Source of the DNA: JAGQLF01 sp964635995
GTDB taxonomy: Bacteria; Patescibacteriota; Dojkabacteria; J137
Direction of reading: 5' to 3'
NCBI GenBank assembly: GCA_964635995.1
Contig: CAZWRA010000001.1
Span: 1 to 64,000 of the forward strand
Length of the DNA stretch: 64,000 nt
The notes under the pieces were generated by a model. The model was not told the DNA's origin. It did not search any database and saw only the letters and a program-made list of their open reading frames with translations. The position numbers were made by a program, and so were the translations under genes. The number at the start of each line of letters is the position of its first letter. Within the stretch, counting starts at the first letter, position 1. Shown in pieces: positions 29,960 to 38,572 of the stretch.

Positions 29960-30334
29960 TACACTATAAGGATCAGTAGAGATATTTATTTCATAATTTC
30001 TAACAAAATTTGTATCAAGATTTGTTGAAACTACCTTGATATTTCGAATTGATCCACCTGGATTAGTTACTGTAGCTGAACAAATATCAATACCATCAAA
30101 TCTTACATCAAAAACTCCAGTATAGTTGTTATCTTGTTTAATTCTTAATATTCCCTCTTCTAAACACGTAATTGATTTTAAATAACTAACTGAGTAATCA
30201 CTTAAGTTTCTACTAGTTTTATTAATATCAATTGTATTTAATACAAGGGTTACAGCACCAACTGTAAGTATAGCTGTAATAACAATTACAGTTGTCAACG
30301 CTACACTTGCTTTTTTAGTTTTTTTATAAGACAT
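29948..30334 (-). CDS. PilX-like pilin-operon protein
   Basis: A 128-residue protein with a basic N-terminus (KKTKKAS) and one hydrophobic helix (about 10-32), followed by an extracellular domain with two cysteines (ITCLEEG, DICSAT). It resembles PilX-type minor pilins that carry an atypical leader. It overlaps the previous pilin by 11 nt and ends the minus-strand pilin series. The stop overlaps the peptidase gene. Confidence 0.65.
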   Translation of the reverse strand: MSYKKTKKASVALTTVIVITAILTVGAVTLVLNTIDINKTSRNLSDYSVSYLKSITCLEEGILRIKQDNNYTGVFDVRFDGIDICSATVTNPGGSIRNIKVVSTNLDTNFVRNYEINISTDPYSVLRE

Positions 30335-30800
30335 AAATAGTACTTAATGATTCAGTTACTCCAGGGTTTTTGTCATAAGCTAAAGTTATACTAAGTTCTA
30401 CACCTATAATTTCATTATCAGCATTTTCAATCTCTGTAAAAATAAACTCCTGAACAATTTGACTTTGTAAAGTTATAATGGACTGATCTGCAGTTTCAGT
30501 TCTAACTAGTCTATTATTTTGAACTGAAAATGAAATATCTCCAGAGGCTGTATTAAAAATTAATGTTCCATTATTCAAGTCGAAATCACTTGATTGATCA
30601 ATTGTTGATGCTCTTTCTGCTACATCTAGTAATTCTTCATTAATAATAATTAATGATTTCTGCATTTCACCCCTGTTTAGTGAAAGTCTCTGATATTCGT
30701 TAATTCTTATCCCGAATTGAACAATGACGATAAAAGCAACTCCAAACAATGTTAAATATACTGTGTTTTCAAGAAGTGTTATTGCTTTCTTATATCTCAT
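30324..30800 (-). CDS. Minor pilin-like protein (PilW/GspJ-like)
   Basis: A 158-residue protein with a short prepilin leader: MRYKKA before ITLLENTVYL, with the expected Glu at about +5 and a hydrophobic helix of about 20 residues. The extracellular part is beta-rich. It probably primes or caps pili. Its ATG overlaps the predicted original TGA stop of the large pilin (ATGA), showing tight translational coupling. Confidence 0.7.
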   Translation of the reverse strand: MRYKKAITLLENTVYLTLFGVAFIVIVQFGIRINEYQRLSLNRGEMQKSLIIINEELLDVAERASTIDQSSDFDLNNGTLIFNTASGDISFSVQNNRLVRTETADQSIITLQSQIVQEFIFTEIENADNEIIGVELSITLAYDKNPGVTESLSTIYVL

Positions 30801-30861
30801 CTTGTATAGACTAAGCTAAAATCTTGAAATATCGGACTAGTAACTCCATCTGATTGAAAAA

Positions 30862-32703
30862 CTAACCTGTACTGAAAATATCTTTATTCTGTACTTCATC
30901 TGGTAAAAATTCCCTCTCGCCATTTGTAAAATAAGTACTTCCAGTATTGTCAGGTCCAACCCAATTCGCTCCTGACATATCCGAGTTATCTGGTGCTCTA
31001 ACTTGAAGTTCTAAACTTGTATTACCAGGAATAGAGCTTGTCCATTGAATTAAGTGATAGCTTGGATCATTATATGTAGTATCAAAAATACTAGAAATAA
31101 ACTCACCTTCTTCTTCAAAAGAACTTCCTCCAGATCCTAATCCTCCTTTAATAACTCTAAATTCTTCATTCGAAGCATTTCCAATAACGTAAGAAAAAAC
31201 ATCCTCTAGCGGAGTTCTTACAGAAGTTACTCCATTAAAACCTGATGGAACATCTAATCCTCCACAATATTGAATATTTGTAATATTAGTAATGTCTACA
31301 ACCTGATATTCTTGCCCGCCATATCCTACAATAACAACCCTGTCGTCTGTAACAGTATTTCCTGTAACACTCATTCCATTAGTATCGTAAGAATCGAGAA
31401 TTGGAACAGATCCTGTTTTATTTGTAGAATCCAAAATAAAAAATTCATCCCAAAAACTTGAGTAGGTTGTTCCAATAAAAACTCGATTTCCATCCTCGCT
31501 AACATAAAGATCTGATGATTGAGAAAAATTCAAATCTTTATTCTTTACTACTCTTATATCGCTTGGATTTGTTATGTTTACAATTATAAGTTCATACCAG
31601 TCATCATACATAGAAAGAAAAGCATAATTACCTCTAATTTCAATTTCAGTTATATATCCACTAGAAAATAACCCAACTGTTAAAGAATCTAGTTGCGGCC
31701 TTGAGCCTATCTTTGAAGATAGATCAAATGATCTTAATACTCTTCCTTGAGCAACATAACCTACATTTCCATTAACATAAACACTTGTTGGATCAGTAGT
31801 TCCACTTGCATCGAAATATCCAATCTCGCTGTAGGGAGCAGTATCAGTATCTAAGATAACAACCTCTCTATTGTCTGTAGTGGTAGCTAAATAAGTGTAA
31901 TTTGCATCTCCATATATTCCTGTTGTTGAGTAGCCTGAAAATTCAGCTTCGATAGTTACTCCTGCAGGATCTGTTGAGTGATCAATTAATAAGTTCTGAA
32001 GAGAATAACTTGTTGAACCTAGAAAAGCTTTTCCTGGAATTGAACTAACAATTGTAGGTATACCATTCCCAGGAATATCATAAATTGTCTGAGTAAGCTC
32101 CGGTTGACACCAATTAGAAAAAGCTGGGCTAGCTAGCTGAACCTCACCTCCAAAGTCATTAGAAACAATAACAGTATCTAGTGTTCCTGAGTTAAACTCA
32201 TTTTCTGTTGTATCTACCCATTCACTAGTATGCCAACTGTTTAAAAAGAAAGTTGAAAATATTGAAGATTCTTCTCCAGCCACATTATTCCATTTAGCTG
32301 TAATTATTACTTGTTTTGATCTAGGATCCAATGTTCCTACAGTACTTACAAACTGACCATTAATATCTCGTCTTGCAGGACTTACTGTAAAACTTATAGA
32401 AAATCCTCCTGTAATAAATTCACCGTTAATAATTTCAGCTTCCCCATTTACTATTTGTATATGTCTTGGATTAGAATCAGAAATTGCAAGGAGCTCTCCC
32501 CACTTTTCATCTTTTAATATTTCAATTCCTTGTATTGTTTCTTGAATTAAAATTTGAGCCTCACTTCTAGTTCTTTGATTAACATCAGATCTTAATGCAT
32601 CTACACTAAACAAGGAAACGGTTGTAAAAACAAAAGAAAATAAGGCAACTGCTAAAACAAGTTCTATTAATGAAAATGCTTTTTTGGTTTCCTTATCTTT
32701 CAT
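30862..32703 (-). CDS. Large pilin with LVIVD-type beta-propeller, C-terminus frameshifted
   Basis: A 613-residue prepilin-like protein. Leader KETKKA precedes FSLIELVLAV. After the pilin stem and a beta domain (to about 150) comes a propeller-like region (about 240-510) with repeats of the LVIVD kind (VVILDTD, LIIVNITNPSD, FFILDST, YQVVDITN). It suggests a pilus-tip adhesin. The end is abnormal: after DEVQNKD the frame runs to TAG. In the +1 frame the typical pilin ending continues (YFQYRLVFQSDG to SLVYTR) and stops at 30797, overlapping the next ATG. One missing base near 30880-30886 explains this. Confidence 0.75.
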   Translation of the reverse strand: MKDKETKKAFSLIELVLAVALFSFVFTTVSLFSVDALRSDVNQRTRSEAQILIQETIQGIEILKDEKWGELLAISDSNPRHIQIVNGEAEIINGEFITGGFSISFTVSPARRDINGQFVSTVGTLDPRSKQVIITAKWNNVAGEESSIFSTFFLNSWHTSEWVDTTENEFNSGTLDTVIVSNDFGGEVQLASPAFSNWCQPELTQTIYDIPGNGIPTIVSSIPGKAFLGSTSYSLQNLLIDHSTDPAGVTIEAEFSGYSTTGIYGDANYTYLATTTDNREVVILDTDTAPYSEIGYFDASGTTDPTSVYVNGNVGYVAQGRVLRSFDLSSKIGSRPQLDSLTVGLFSSGYITEIEIRGNYAFLSMYDDWYELIIVNITNPSDIRVVKNKDLNFSQSSDLYVSEDGNRVFIGTTYSSFWDEFFILDSTNKTGSVPILDSYDTNGMSVTGNTVTDDRVVIVGYGGQEYQVVDITNITNIQYCGGLDVPSGFNGVTSVRTPLEDVFSYVIGNASNEEFRVIKGGLGSGGSSFEEEGEFISSIFDTTYNDPSYHLIQWTSSIPGNTSLELQVRAPDNSDMSGANWVGPDNTGSTYFTNGEREFLPDEVQNKDIFSTG

Positions 32704-33152
32704 TATAAATTTATAACTCCTGAAGAGTTAATAATTAAATTTATTGAACTTGATCCGCTCGTTAGAACAATACTACCAGTTCCTACTGGTCTATAGTCTC
32801 CTTGATTAAATCTAAGTTCATTTCCTGTCGCATTAAATACAGCACTTTCTATACTTATTCCAAAAGGTAATTCTTTAACTTGAGTCTCAGTTGCACTAGC
32901 TAAATTATTTCCTGTAAAAAGTGTATAACTTTCCTCAGCAAAAGATATTCCAAAAGATGAATCGTCAAGACCTGAATAAGCATTTTGTTGTTGAACAAAT
33001 ATATCTGAACTTATTCTTCTGGCTGTATTCGTTAGATCATTTCTTCTAAATTCGTTAGCTGCTACAGGAACAAACAAAAACCCAGCTAAAGAGACTATAG
33101 CCAAAACTAGAATAAGCTCAATTATAGTAAACGCATTCTTCTTATCCGACAT
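32703..33152 (-). CDS. Minor pilin, FimT/GspH-like
   Basis: A 149-residue pilin with leader MSDKKNA before FTIIELILVLAIV; Ala replaces the usual Gly before the cleavage site. A globular beta-rich domain follows. The ATG overlaps the pilC end by 11 nt and its stop touches the start of the large pilin. Intact and probably part of the pilus initiation complex. Confidence 0.8.
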   Translation of the reverse strand: MSDKKNAFTIIELILVLAIVSLAGFLFVPVAANEFRRNDLTNTARRISSDIFVQQQNAYSGLDDSSFGISFAEESYTLFTGNNLASATETQVKELPFGISIESAVFNATGNELRFNQGDYRPVGTGSIVLTSGSSSINLIINSSGVINL

Positions 33153-34240
33153 TAATACTTCCTGTTAACTGATAGATAGGTCCTACAATAATAATTGCTA
33201 GGAAACCAATCATTGCTCCAATAAATACTAATAAAATTGGTTCTAATAATGTCGATAGATTGTTTGAAAGCTCTTCAACTTCTTCAGCATGATATTCATA
33301 TAAATAACCTAAATTTTCTTCAAGAGTACCAGTACCTTCCCCCAACCTCAATCATTTTTATAAAGGAAGGAGGAAAATACTTTGGGTAGAAAAGTAGTGA
33401 GGATGCAACTGACTTTCCACTTTTTACCTCATTTGCAACATCTTTTAAGGCTTTTTTATAGTAAGTGTTACTTACAGTGCCTGTTGCAATATCAAGAGCT
33501 GATACTAATGGAATCCCTGTTTCTAAAAGAATACTTAGTGTTCTTGCAAATGAAGCTAAGATGTTATGTTGTGTAAGTTTTTTAATTACAGGAAATTTTA
33601 ATGAGAACCAGTCTTTAAACTTTTTTCCAGATTTTGATCTTAAGAACATAATAAAAAGAAAAATTGCTAATGCTAATCCTCCAGCTAGAAATAAAGCATT
33701 TGTACGTATAAATGCAGAAGCAGCAAGTATCCCTTTTGTTAAAGGTGGAATATTTTCAAAAGATGTAAAAAGCTCTTCAAGTTTTGGCAAAATTAAAAAT
33801 ATTACTCCAAGCATTTCAACAAAAGTCAGCATAAATACAATCGCAGGATAGATTAGAGCTCCTTGAACTTTTTTTTCCAAGAGTGTGTGCTTTCTTTAAA
33901 TAATCAGAAAGAAAAAAAGGTTTTTCCCAAAGTGCCTTCCTGCTCACCAACAGAAATTACAGACATGATAATGTCTGAAAAAACTTTTGGATACTTTCTC
34001 ATTGAATCAGACAAAGTCATTCCATCACTAATCATGCCAGCAATTTCAATGTATTTTTTGAAAGTCTTTCGTCAGCAGTTTGTTCAGAAAGAGTAAGAAC
34101 TGCATCATTCAAAGCAAGTCCAGATCGTAACATAAGATATAGATTTCTTATTGAAACCAAAACTGCAAGTTTAGGTATACCACTAAAATAAATCTGTCCT
34201 CCTTTTTTCTTTTTTTGGGTAGTTTTCTCTCTTTAGCCAT
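33142..34240 (-). pseudogene. pilC: Type IV pilus inner-membrane platform protein, multiply frameshifted
   Basis: About 366 codons of a PilC/GspF-type protein. Matching pieces in order are KLAVLVSIRNLYLMLRSGL, a VISVGEQEGTL motif, a membrane helix block, FPPSFIKMIEVG, GEGTGTLEENL and a terminal helix GFLAIIIVGPIYQL. The pieces lie in different frames. I find lesions at A/T runs about 34203-34208, 34054-34059, 33912-33930 and 33869-33876, and a run of five G at 33339-33343 where four restore the frame. As written no functional PilC is made. The start overlaps pilB (TAATG). Confidence 0.85.
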
Positions 34241-35522
34241 TATTCTTTTAATGCAGTTACTCTCATTAATTCAGATAATGAAATCACTCCTTATCTTAAT
34301 TTCTCAACACCATCTTCAACAATTAATTTAAGACCTTGTCTTCTTGCTTCGTTATAAATTTGATCAGTGTCAGCTCCAGCCATTATAATTTTTCTTATGC
34401 TTTCAGTAATTTCTAATACTTCATAAAGACCAATTCGGCCTTTGTATCCATTTTCTACAGATCCTTCAGGTACATTTGGTGCAAATAATTTTTCCCCAAC
34501 TTTTAAATATGCAGCTAAGTCGGGTCTATATACTTTTAGTTCTTCATATTCTTCATTTGTTAACCTCACTTCCTTCTTTTATTGTTCGTCAATTTTTCTA
34601 GCTAAACGTTGCGCTATAACAACATTTACTGTTGTTGCGAGTAAGTATGGTTCTACACTCATATCGATAAGTCTAGGAATTGTAGTTACAGCATCATTAG
34701 TGTGAATAGTAGATAGAACTAAGTGCCCTGTCATTGCGGCATTAGTTGCAATTTTAGCTGCCTCGGAATCTCGAATCTCTCCAATCATAATTACATTAGG
34801 ATCCTGTGTCTTAGAATTGATCTCAGTCCGTTACTGAATGTTAAACCAGCCTTTTTGTTAACTTGAACGTGATTTATTCCATTAATTTCATATTCTACTA
34901 GATCTTCAACTGTAGTTATATTTATATCTCTAGAATTTATTGTTGTTAAAATTGCGTAAAGAGTTGTTGTTTTACCAGATCCTGTTGGACCTGAAGCAAA
35001 AATCGATCCATAAGGTTTTTTAAATGCTTTTTTAACAATTTCATAATCTTTATCTCTTAGTCCTAAATCTTCAAGTTCAAATGATCTACCTTTTTGTGTT
35101 AAAAGTCGAATTATAACTTTCTCGCATTTAGCTGTTGGAAGAATAGAAATTCTTGTATCTAACTTATCCTCAAAATCAAAAGCAATTCTTCCGTCTTGTG
35201 GCGCGAAATGTTCATCAGTTCGAAGCTTTGCATTAACTTTAATTTTAAATACTAATGTTTCTTCGTATCTTTTTTCTATTGTATAAAGGTCTTTTAAAAT
35301 TCCATCTATTCTATATCGAACAACCATATTATCTTCATGAGGTTCAAGATGGATATCAGAAGCACCTTTATTTAAAGCCGTTAAAACTATATCATTAAGC
35401 ATTCCTGTTATACCTCTTTCCTTACCATCCTGTTTCCCCTCTTCAATTAATGGTGCATCATCGGATTGTATTATCTCTTCTTCTTTTATAGATGTGTTTA
35501 ATGACTTCTTGGCCATAATCAT
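34240..35522 (-). pseudogene. pilB: Type IV pilus extension ATPase, interrupted
   Basis: GspE/PilB-type hexameric ATPase, lacking the usual N-terminal MshEN domain. Walker A GPTGSGKTTT and the Asp-box ITTVEDLVEY (Leu replaces the conserved Pro) are in the first part, GEIRDSEAA and the [11 protein letters not shown] region in the second. A frameshift lies near 34805-34815 (after SILR), an in-frame TAA at 34579-34581 after KIDEQ, and another at 34291-34293 before GVISLSELMRVT, the normal C-terminus. With these repaired the gene ends at 34240, overlapping pilC. The lesions imply loss of pilus extension unless expression is rescued. Confidence 0.85.
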
Positions 35523-35539
35523 AGTTTAGAATAAATAAA

Positions 35540-35566
35540 AAAAGACCTCAACAATTGAGGTCTTTT
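35540..35566. terminator. Bidirectional intrinsic terminator between pilA and pilB
   Basis: Perfect 12-bp stem AAAAGACCTCAA / TTGAGGTCTTTT with a 3-nt loop, flanked by A and T tracts on both sides. It ends pilA transcription on the minus strand before pilB and would also work on the plus strand. Confidence 0.85.
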
Positions 35567-35586
35567 AAATTCTTTTATTTAAGAGT

Positions 35587-36048
35587 TTATCGAGAAACTG
35601 AGATTGTAGTACCTTCTGCATCCGGTGCTGCGATTGTTACTCTTCCACTTGCTTCTTCGCAAATTGTATAACCTGTATCAGCTCCAGTTCCTGTTGAAGG
35701 ATCCTGAGGAATTCCTACAATGTATGTAGGTGTTAATGCTGTAGCAAGATCAGCATCTCCAGTTCCAATAACATCAGTTAATGGACAAGCTTGGAAAGAA
35801 CCTCCAACAACTCCAGCAGCTGTTGCTAGTGAGTCTAAGTCGTTTCCTTGTTCTGAAGTATATTGTGTTACAGCATTTAGAATCTGTAATACATCTGAAC
35901 TTCTTTGTGCATTTCTTGTGTCTCTAAAGTTTCTTGCAGGGTTAATTGCAATAAATGTAATTGTTGCAAGAATTGCAATTAAAGCAACAACTACAAGGAT
36001 TTCAATAAGTGTGAATCCTTCTTTATTTTTTTCTTCATTTTTATTCAT
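35587..36048 (-). CDS. pilA: Major type IV pilin
   Basis: A 153-residue prepilin. Leader MNKNEEKNKEG is cut before FTLIEILVVVALIAILA, with canonical Gly at -1, Phe at +1 and Glu at +5. The alpha helix continues through ARNFRDTRNAQRSSDVLQI, and the C-terminal beta domain has two cysteines (QACPL, TICEE) that can close the D-loop. It is separated from pilB by a strong terminator, which fits high independent expression of the major subunit. Intact although the motor genes next to it are broken. Confidence 0.88.
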   Translation of the reverse strand: MNKNEEKNKEGFTLIEILVVVALIAILATITFIAINPARNFRDTRNAQRSSDVLQILNAVTQYTSEQGNDLDSLATAAGVVGGSFQACPLTDVIGTGDADLATALTPTYIVGIPQDPSTGTGADTGYTICEEASGRVTIAAPDAEGTTISVSR

Positions 36049-36152
36049 GAAAAACTATAGATAAAAAGTAAAATTTTGATCTCTTTATACATTCAGTATA
36101 TGAAGGTAAAATTATGAAGTCAACAAATATTTTTAAGAATTAAGATTTTATA

Positions 36153-36547
36153 ATGGCCTTGTATTATAGAATTGAATTTAATAAGCAAATTAAAGCCGAG
36201 GAATTAGGAATAATTCTTAGTAAAATTAATTCGTTTATAGGACCTATAGGTATAAATATCTCCGATTTTAATGATGAAAACTTTGAAACTGATAAAGTAT
36301 TAAAGAAAGAGGGTTACAGTGATGAAATGCTTTGGATAAATGAGGGAGATTTTTTTAATTATCTTGAAGGTTATCTTAAGATTTTCTTTAAGGAGAAAAT
36401 TGGAGCAAAAAAGACACTTATTTAAAAGAGTTCAAAAGATCACTTTTAATTTTAAATAAGGAAGAGTTAAATTTAGATATTGAGAAAATATTAATCCAAG
36501 AAGGACAAATGTTAAAAAAGGAAAACTGGGTTGAAATACCTGATTAA
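36153..36547 (+). pseudogene. Hypothetical protein, frameshifted in an A run
   Basis: About 131 codons. The first 87 (MALYYRIEFNKQ...) are in one frame; after GAKK the frame ends at TAA, while the shifted frame continues as DTYLKEFKRSLLILNKEEL to EIPD and a TAA at 36545. A six-A run at 36407-36412 needs one more A. A TAAGAT box 6 nt before the ATG suggests a leaderless mRNA. I do not recognise the family. Confidence 0.5.
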
Positions 36548-36902
36548 ATCTTTTTATCAAAGTCTTAAGCTCATCTCGTCATAGGTTTGTAAGTGTCTAA
36601 TTGTGTGTTGCACATGTTTATTTAATTAGTAAATTAAAAGAATGATTAAAAATTTCTATTCAAGTATCTTTTTTCTCTAGCCTAGCCAGACGAAGCTTTA
36701 GCGTAGGAGAACGGAGAAGACAGGATTCCCTTATTTAAATTCGATCCTATGCTTCGTAAAACTCAGCATGATCTCATTTAAAATGGATCTCGATTTTCTT
36801 CGTCTTCGTAAACTCAGACAGAAAATCAGAGTCGAACCTTCAGTTCTCAACTTTATCTATCTTTTGAATTTCATAACCACTTTGTGGTATGGAAATTATA
36901 AA
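36548..36902. other. Non-coding stretch with tRNA-derived and simple repeats
   Basis: No supportable gene in 355 nt. It contains a partial copy of the tRNA-Ser 3' end (36710-36728), a GAAGCTT palindrome nearby, and two related CTTCGTAAA-CTCAG-type segments (about 36752 and 36805). The minus-strand sequence GGTTCGACTC near 36830 resembles a T arm but has no cloverleaf around it. It looks like a scar of past recombination at the tRNA gene. Confidence 0.5.
36710..36728 (+). repeat. Direct repeat, copy of tRNA-Ser 3' end (att-like, distal copy)
   Basis: Nineteen bases identical to 36901-36919, covering the discriminator, 3' acceptor strand and part of the T arm of tRNA-Ser. Such duplications arise when integrases insert elements at tRNA 3' ends. 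Confidence 0.6.
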
Positions 36903-36919
36903 CGGAGAAGACAGGATTC
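36901..36919 (+). repeat. Direct repeat inside tRNA-Ser 3' end (att-like, proximal copy)
   Basis: The second copy of the 19-base repeat, here within the intact tRNA-Ser gene. The copies are 191 bp apart and enclose no gene. Confidence 0.6.
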
Positions 36920-36988
36920 GAACCTGCGTTTCGTAAAACGAAAACATCGTTTCCAACGATGCGCCTTAAACCGCTCGGCCACCTCTCC
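36903..36988 (-). tRNA. tRNA-Ser (anticodon GGA)
   Basis: Complete 86-nt cloverleaf. Acceptor GGAGAGG/CTTCTCC (one G-T pair), anticodon stem CATCG/CGATG around TTGGAAA, a long variable arm with a TTTCG/CGAAA stem typical of tRNA-Ser, T arm GCAGG-TTCGAAT-CCTGT and discriminator G. CCA is not encoded. Confidence 0.95.
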
Positions 36989-36998
36989 AAATCGAGTA

Positions 36999-37004
36999 AT
37001 TATA
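36999..37004 (-). promoter_or_regulatory. -10 box of tRNA-Ser
   Basis: TATAAT on the minus strand, 10 nt before the mature tRNA 5' end, leaving a very short 5' leader for RNase P. Confidence 0.5.
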
Positions 37005-37029
37005 ACATTTCTAATGCTCTACAATTCTC

Positions 37030-37434
37030 TTAAAAGCGTTTAAATCTATATCTAAGTCTTGTAATTAACCCTTCTTTAATTGATGAATTACTATCTAGGT
37101 CACCTGTCATTAAACAGTACGTATATTCATAAAGATATTTTCCAGAAAGAGATAAAGCATTTCCTAAATCAGTAGAAATAGTAGTCACATAAGAATAAAA
37201 TCCTTCTCTAACTGTATATGAAGTATATTTATCGTTCATTCCTTTAATCAAACCCATCATGTAAATATCAATCGTTTCTTTAATTTTGTTAGTATACTTC
37301 ATATTTTTATTTTGCATTAAGATATTCCTTGCATGAATATAAACATTTTCTATACTTCCAAACTCATCCAATAGTCCTCAATAAAACTCATCTATTGTAA
37401 ATGATACTGTTTCTTGATCTGCAATTTCTGTCAT
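37030..37434 (-). pseudogene. Hypothetical helical protein with in-frame TGA
   Basis: A 135-codon frame from ATG 37434 (MTEIADQETVSFTIDEFY), a TGA at 37378-37380, then GLLDEFGSIENVYIHARNI to the TAG stop. The post-stop part keeps amphipathic helices and no other lesion. It could restart at TTG 37371. I do not recognise the family. A CGA-to-TGA or GGA-to-TGA change would produce the stop. It is divergent from the ogg-like gene, and the ATG overlaps that gene's -10 box. Confidence 0.5.
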
Positions 37435-37439
37435 ATAAT
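37434..37439 (+). promoter_or_regulatory. -10 box of the ogg-like gene, leaderless
   Basis: TATAAT ends 6 nt before ATG 37446, so transcription should start at the start codon. It overlaps the start codon of the divergent gene. Confidence 0.55.
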
Positions 37440-37445
37440 CTAAAT

Positions 37446-38271
37446 ATGAATGAACTTAATTCACATAATTTCGATGCTAAAACGACACTTTTTAGTGGGC
37501 AAACATTTTTGTGGAGTAGACAAGGTAATGATTTAATAGGTTCTTTTAAGAATAAGATCATTATTTTGAGTGAGAGAAGAAATAAATGGTATTGGCAAAC
37601 CTATCCCAATAAGGATGATTTTGACTTTGTTAAAAATTATTTAAACTTAGATTTCGATGGTCAGAAGTTTATTACAAGTACAAATGATGAACATATAAGA
37701 AGTTCTTTTTCTAAATACCCAGGTTTAAGAGTTTTAAAACAACCTTTTGAAGAAACTATTCTCTCATTTATTCTTGCTTCGAATAAGAATATAAAAGCTA
37801 TAAGAAAAACCTTTAATTTTCTTAAAGGAAAACAGAATAGATATATAAAAGTTGATAATAAGAAATACTTTTTCTTCCCTTCAATAGAATTTATTAATGA
37901 TGTAGATATTTCTGTTTTACAAGAATCGGGAGCAGGATATAGAGTTAAATATTTAAAAGATCTAGCTAATAAATTCGAAACAATAAAAACAAAAGGAGAT
38001 TTTTCAGAAATAGCTAATTCACTAAAAAAAGTTAATGGAATTGGAGATAAAATTGCAGATTGTATAATGACTTTTTCATTAGGATTTAATAATATAACTC
38101 CTATAAATAGATGGTCTGAGCGTATAATTACAGAACTTTATAATGATTTTTACTTTGAAAAAGTACTCAGATAAAAGAGATTGGTTTACAAATAAATTTG
38201 GCGAGAATACTGCTTACGCTGGTCAACTTTTATTTGAATATATTAGAAAATATAATCCTAACAATTATTAA
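37446..38271 (+). pseudogene. 8-oxoguanine DNA glycosylase-like (Ogg1/AlkA HhH family), frameshifted
   Basis: An Ogg-type base-excision glycosylase. The N-terminal part has the family's SGQTFLW element. The helix-hairpin-helix VNGIGDKIADC contains the expected catalytic Lys (GIGDK). The catalytic Asp that normally follows (PVD in relatives) is Asn here (TPINRW). An A run at 38158-38162 has one extra A and sends the frame to a stop; removal restores YSDKRDWFTNKFG and a proper C-terminus ending at 38271. The D-to-N change and the frameshift together suggest loss of activity. Confidence 0.75.
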
Positions 38272-38275
38272 GAGT

Positions 38276-38566
38276 ATGGGATGGTTTAGAAAATCAGATT
38301 GTATAGATTTTTATAAGATTCACGAAAGATTAAATTCATCGTCATTACTAACTCTTTTATGGCTTGCACATTCAAACATAACATTTAAAACTCCTACTGA
38401 CATATCTACAATTGTAGGATACATTACTGAAAATATAATAGCTAAAAGAATAATTGATGGATATGTAACACAAGAAGAAGTTGATTTTTTAAGAAATGAT
38501 CTCTTATTTAATCCAACATATATATGGAATACACAAAAAAATGAAACTATTACTAATGAGATATAA
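38276..38566 (+). CDS. Hypothetical small protein
   Basis: A 96-residue soluble protein, start ATG 38276 just after the restored ogg stop. The in-frame extension upstream overlaps ogg and is unlikely to be translated. The sequence is mainly helical (MGWFRKSDCIDFYKIHERL) and has no motif I recognise. It is followed after 6 nt by the RodZ-like gene, so both are probably co-transcribed with ogg. Confidence 0.5.
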   Translation: MGWFRKSDCIDFYKIHERLNSSSLLTLLWLAHSNITFKTPTDISTIVGYITENIIAKRIIDGYVTQEEVDFLRNDLLFNPTYIWNTQKNETITNEI

Positions 38567-38572
38567 TTATTA

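Noticed and set aside
36149..36154. TATAAT overlapping the ATG of the 36153 gene as its promoter
   Set aside because: Transcription would start inside the gene; the TAAGAT 6 nt upstream fits better.
36768..37043. Possible 91-residue plus-strand protein
   Set aside because: It passes through the antisense strand of tRNA-Ser and the repeat region; it is a chance open frame.
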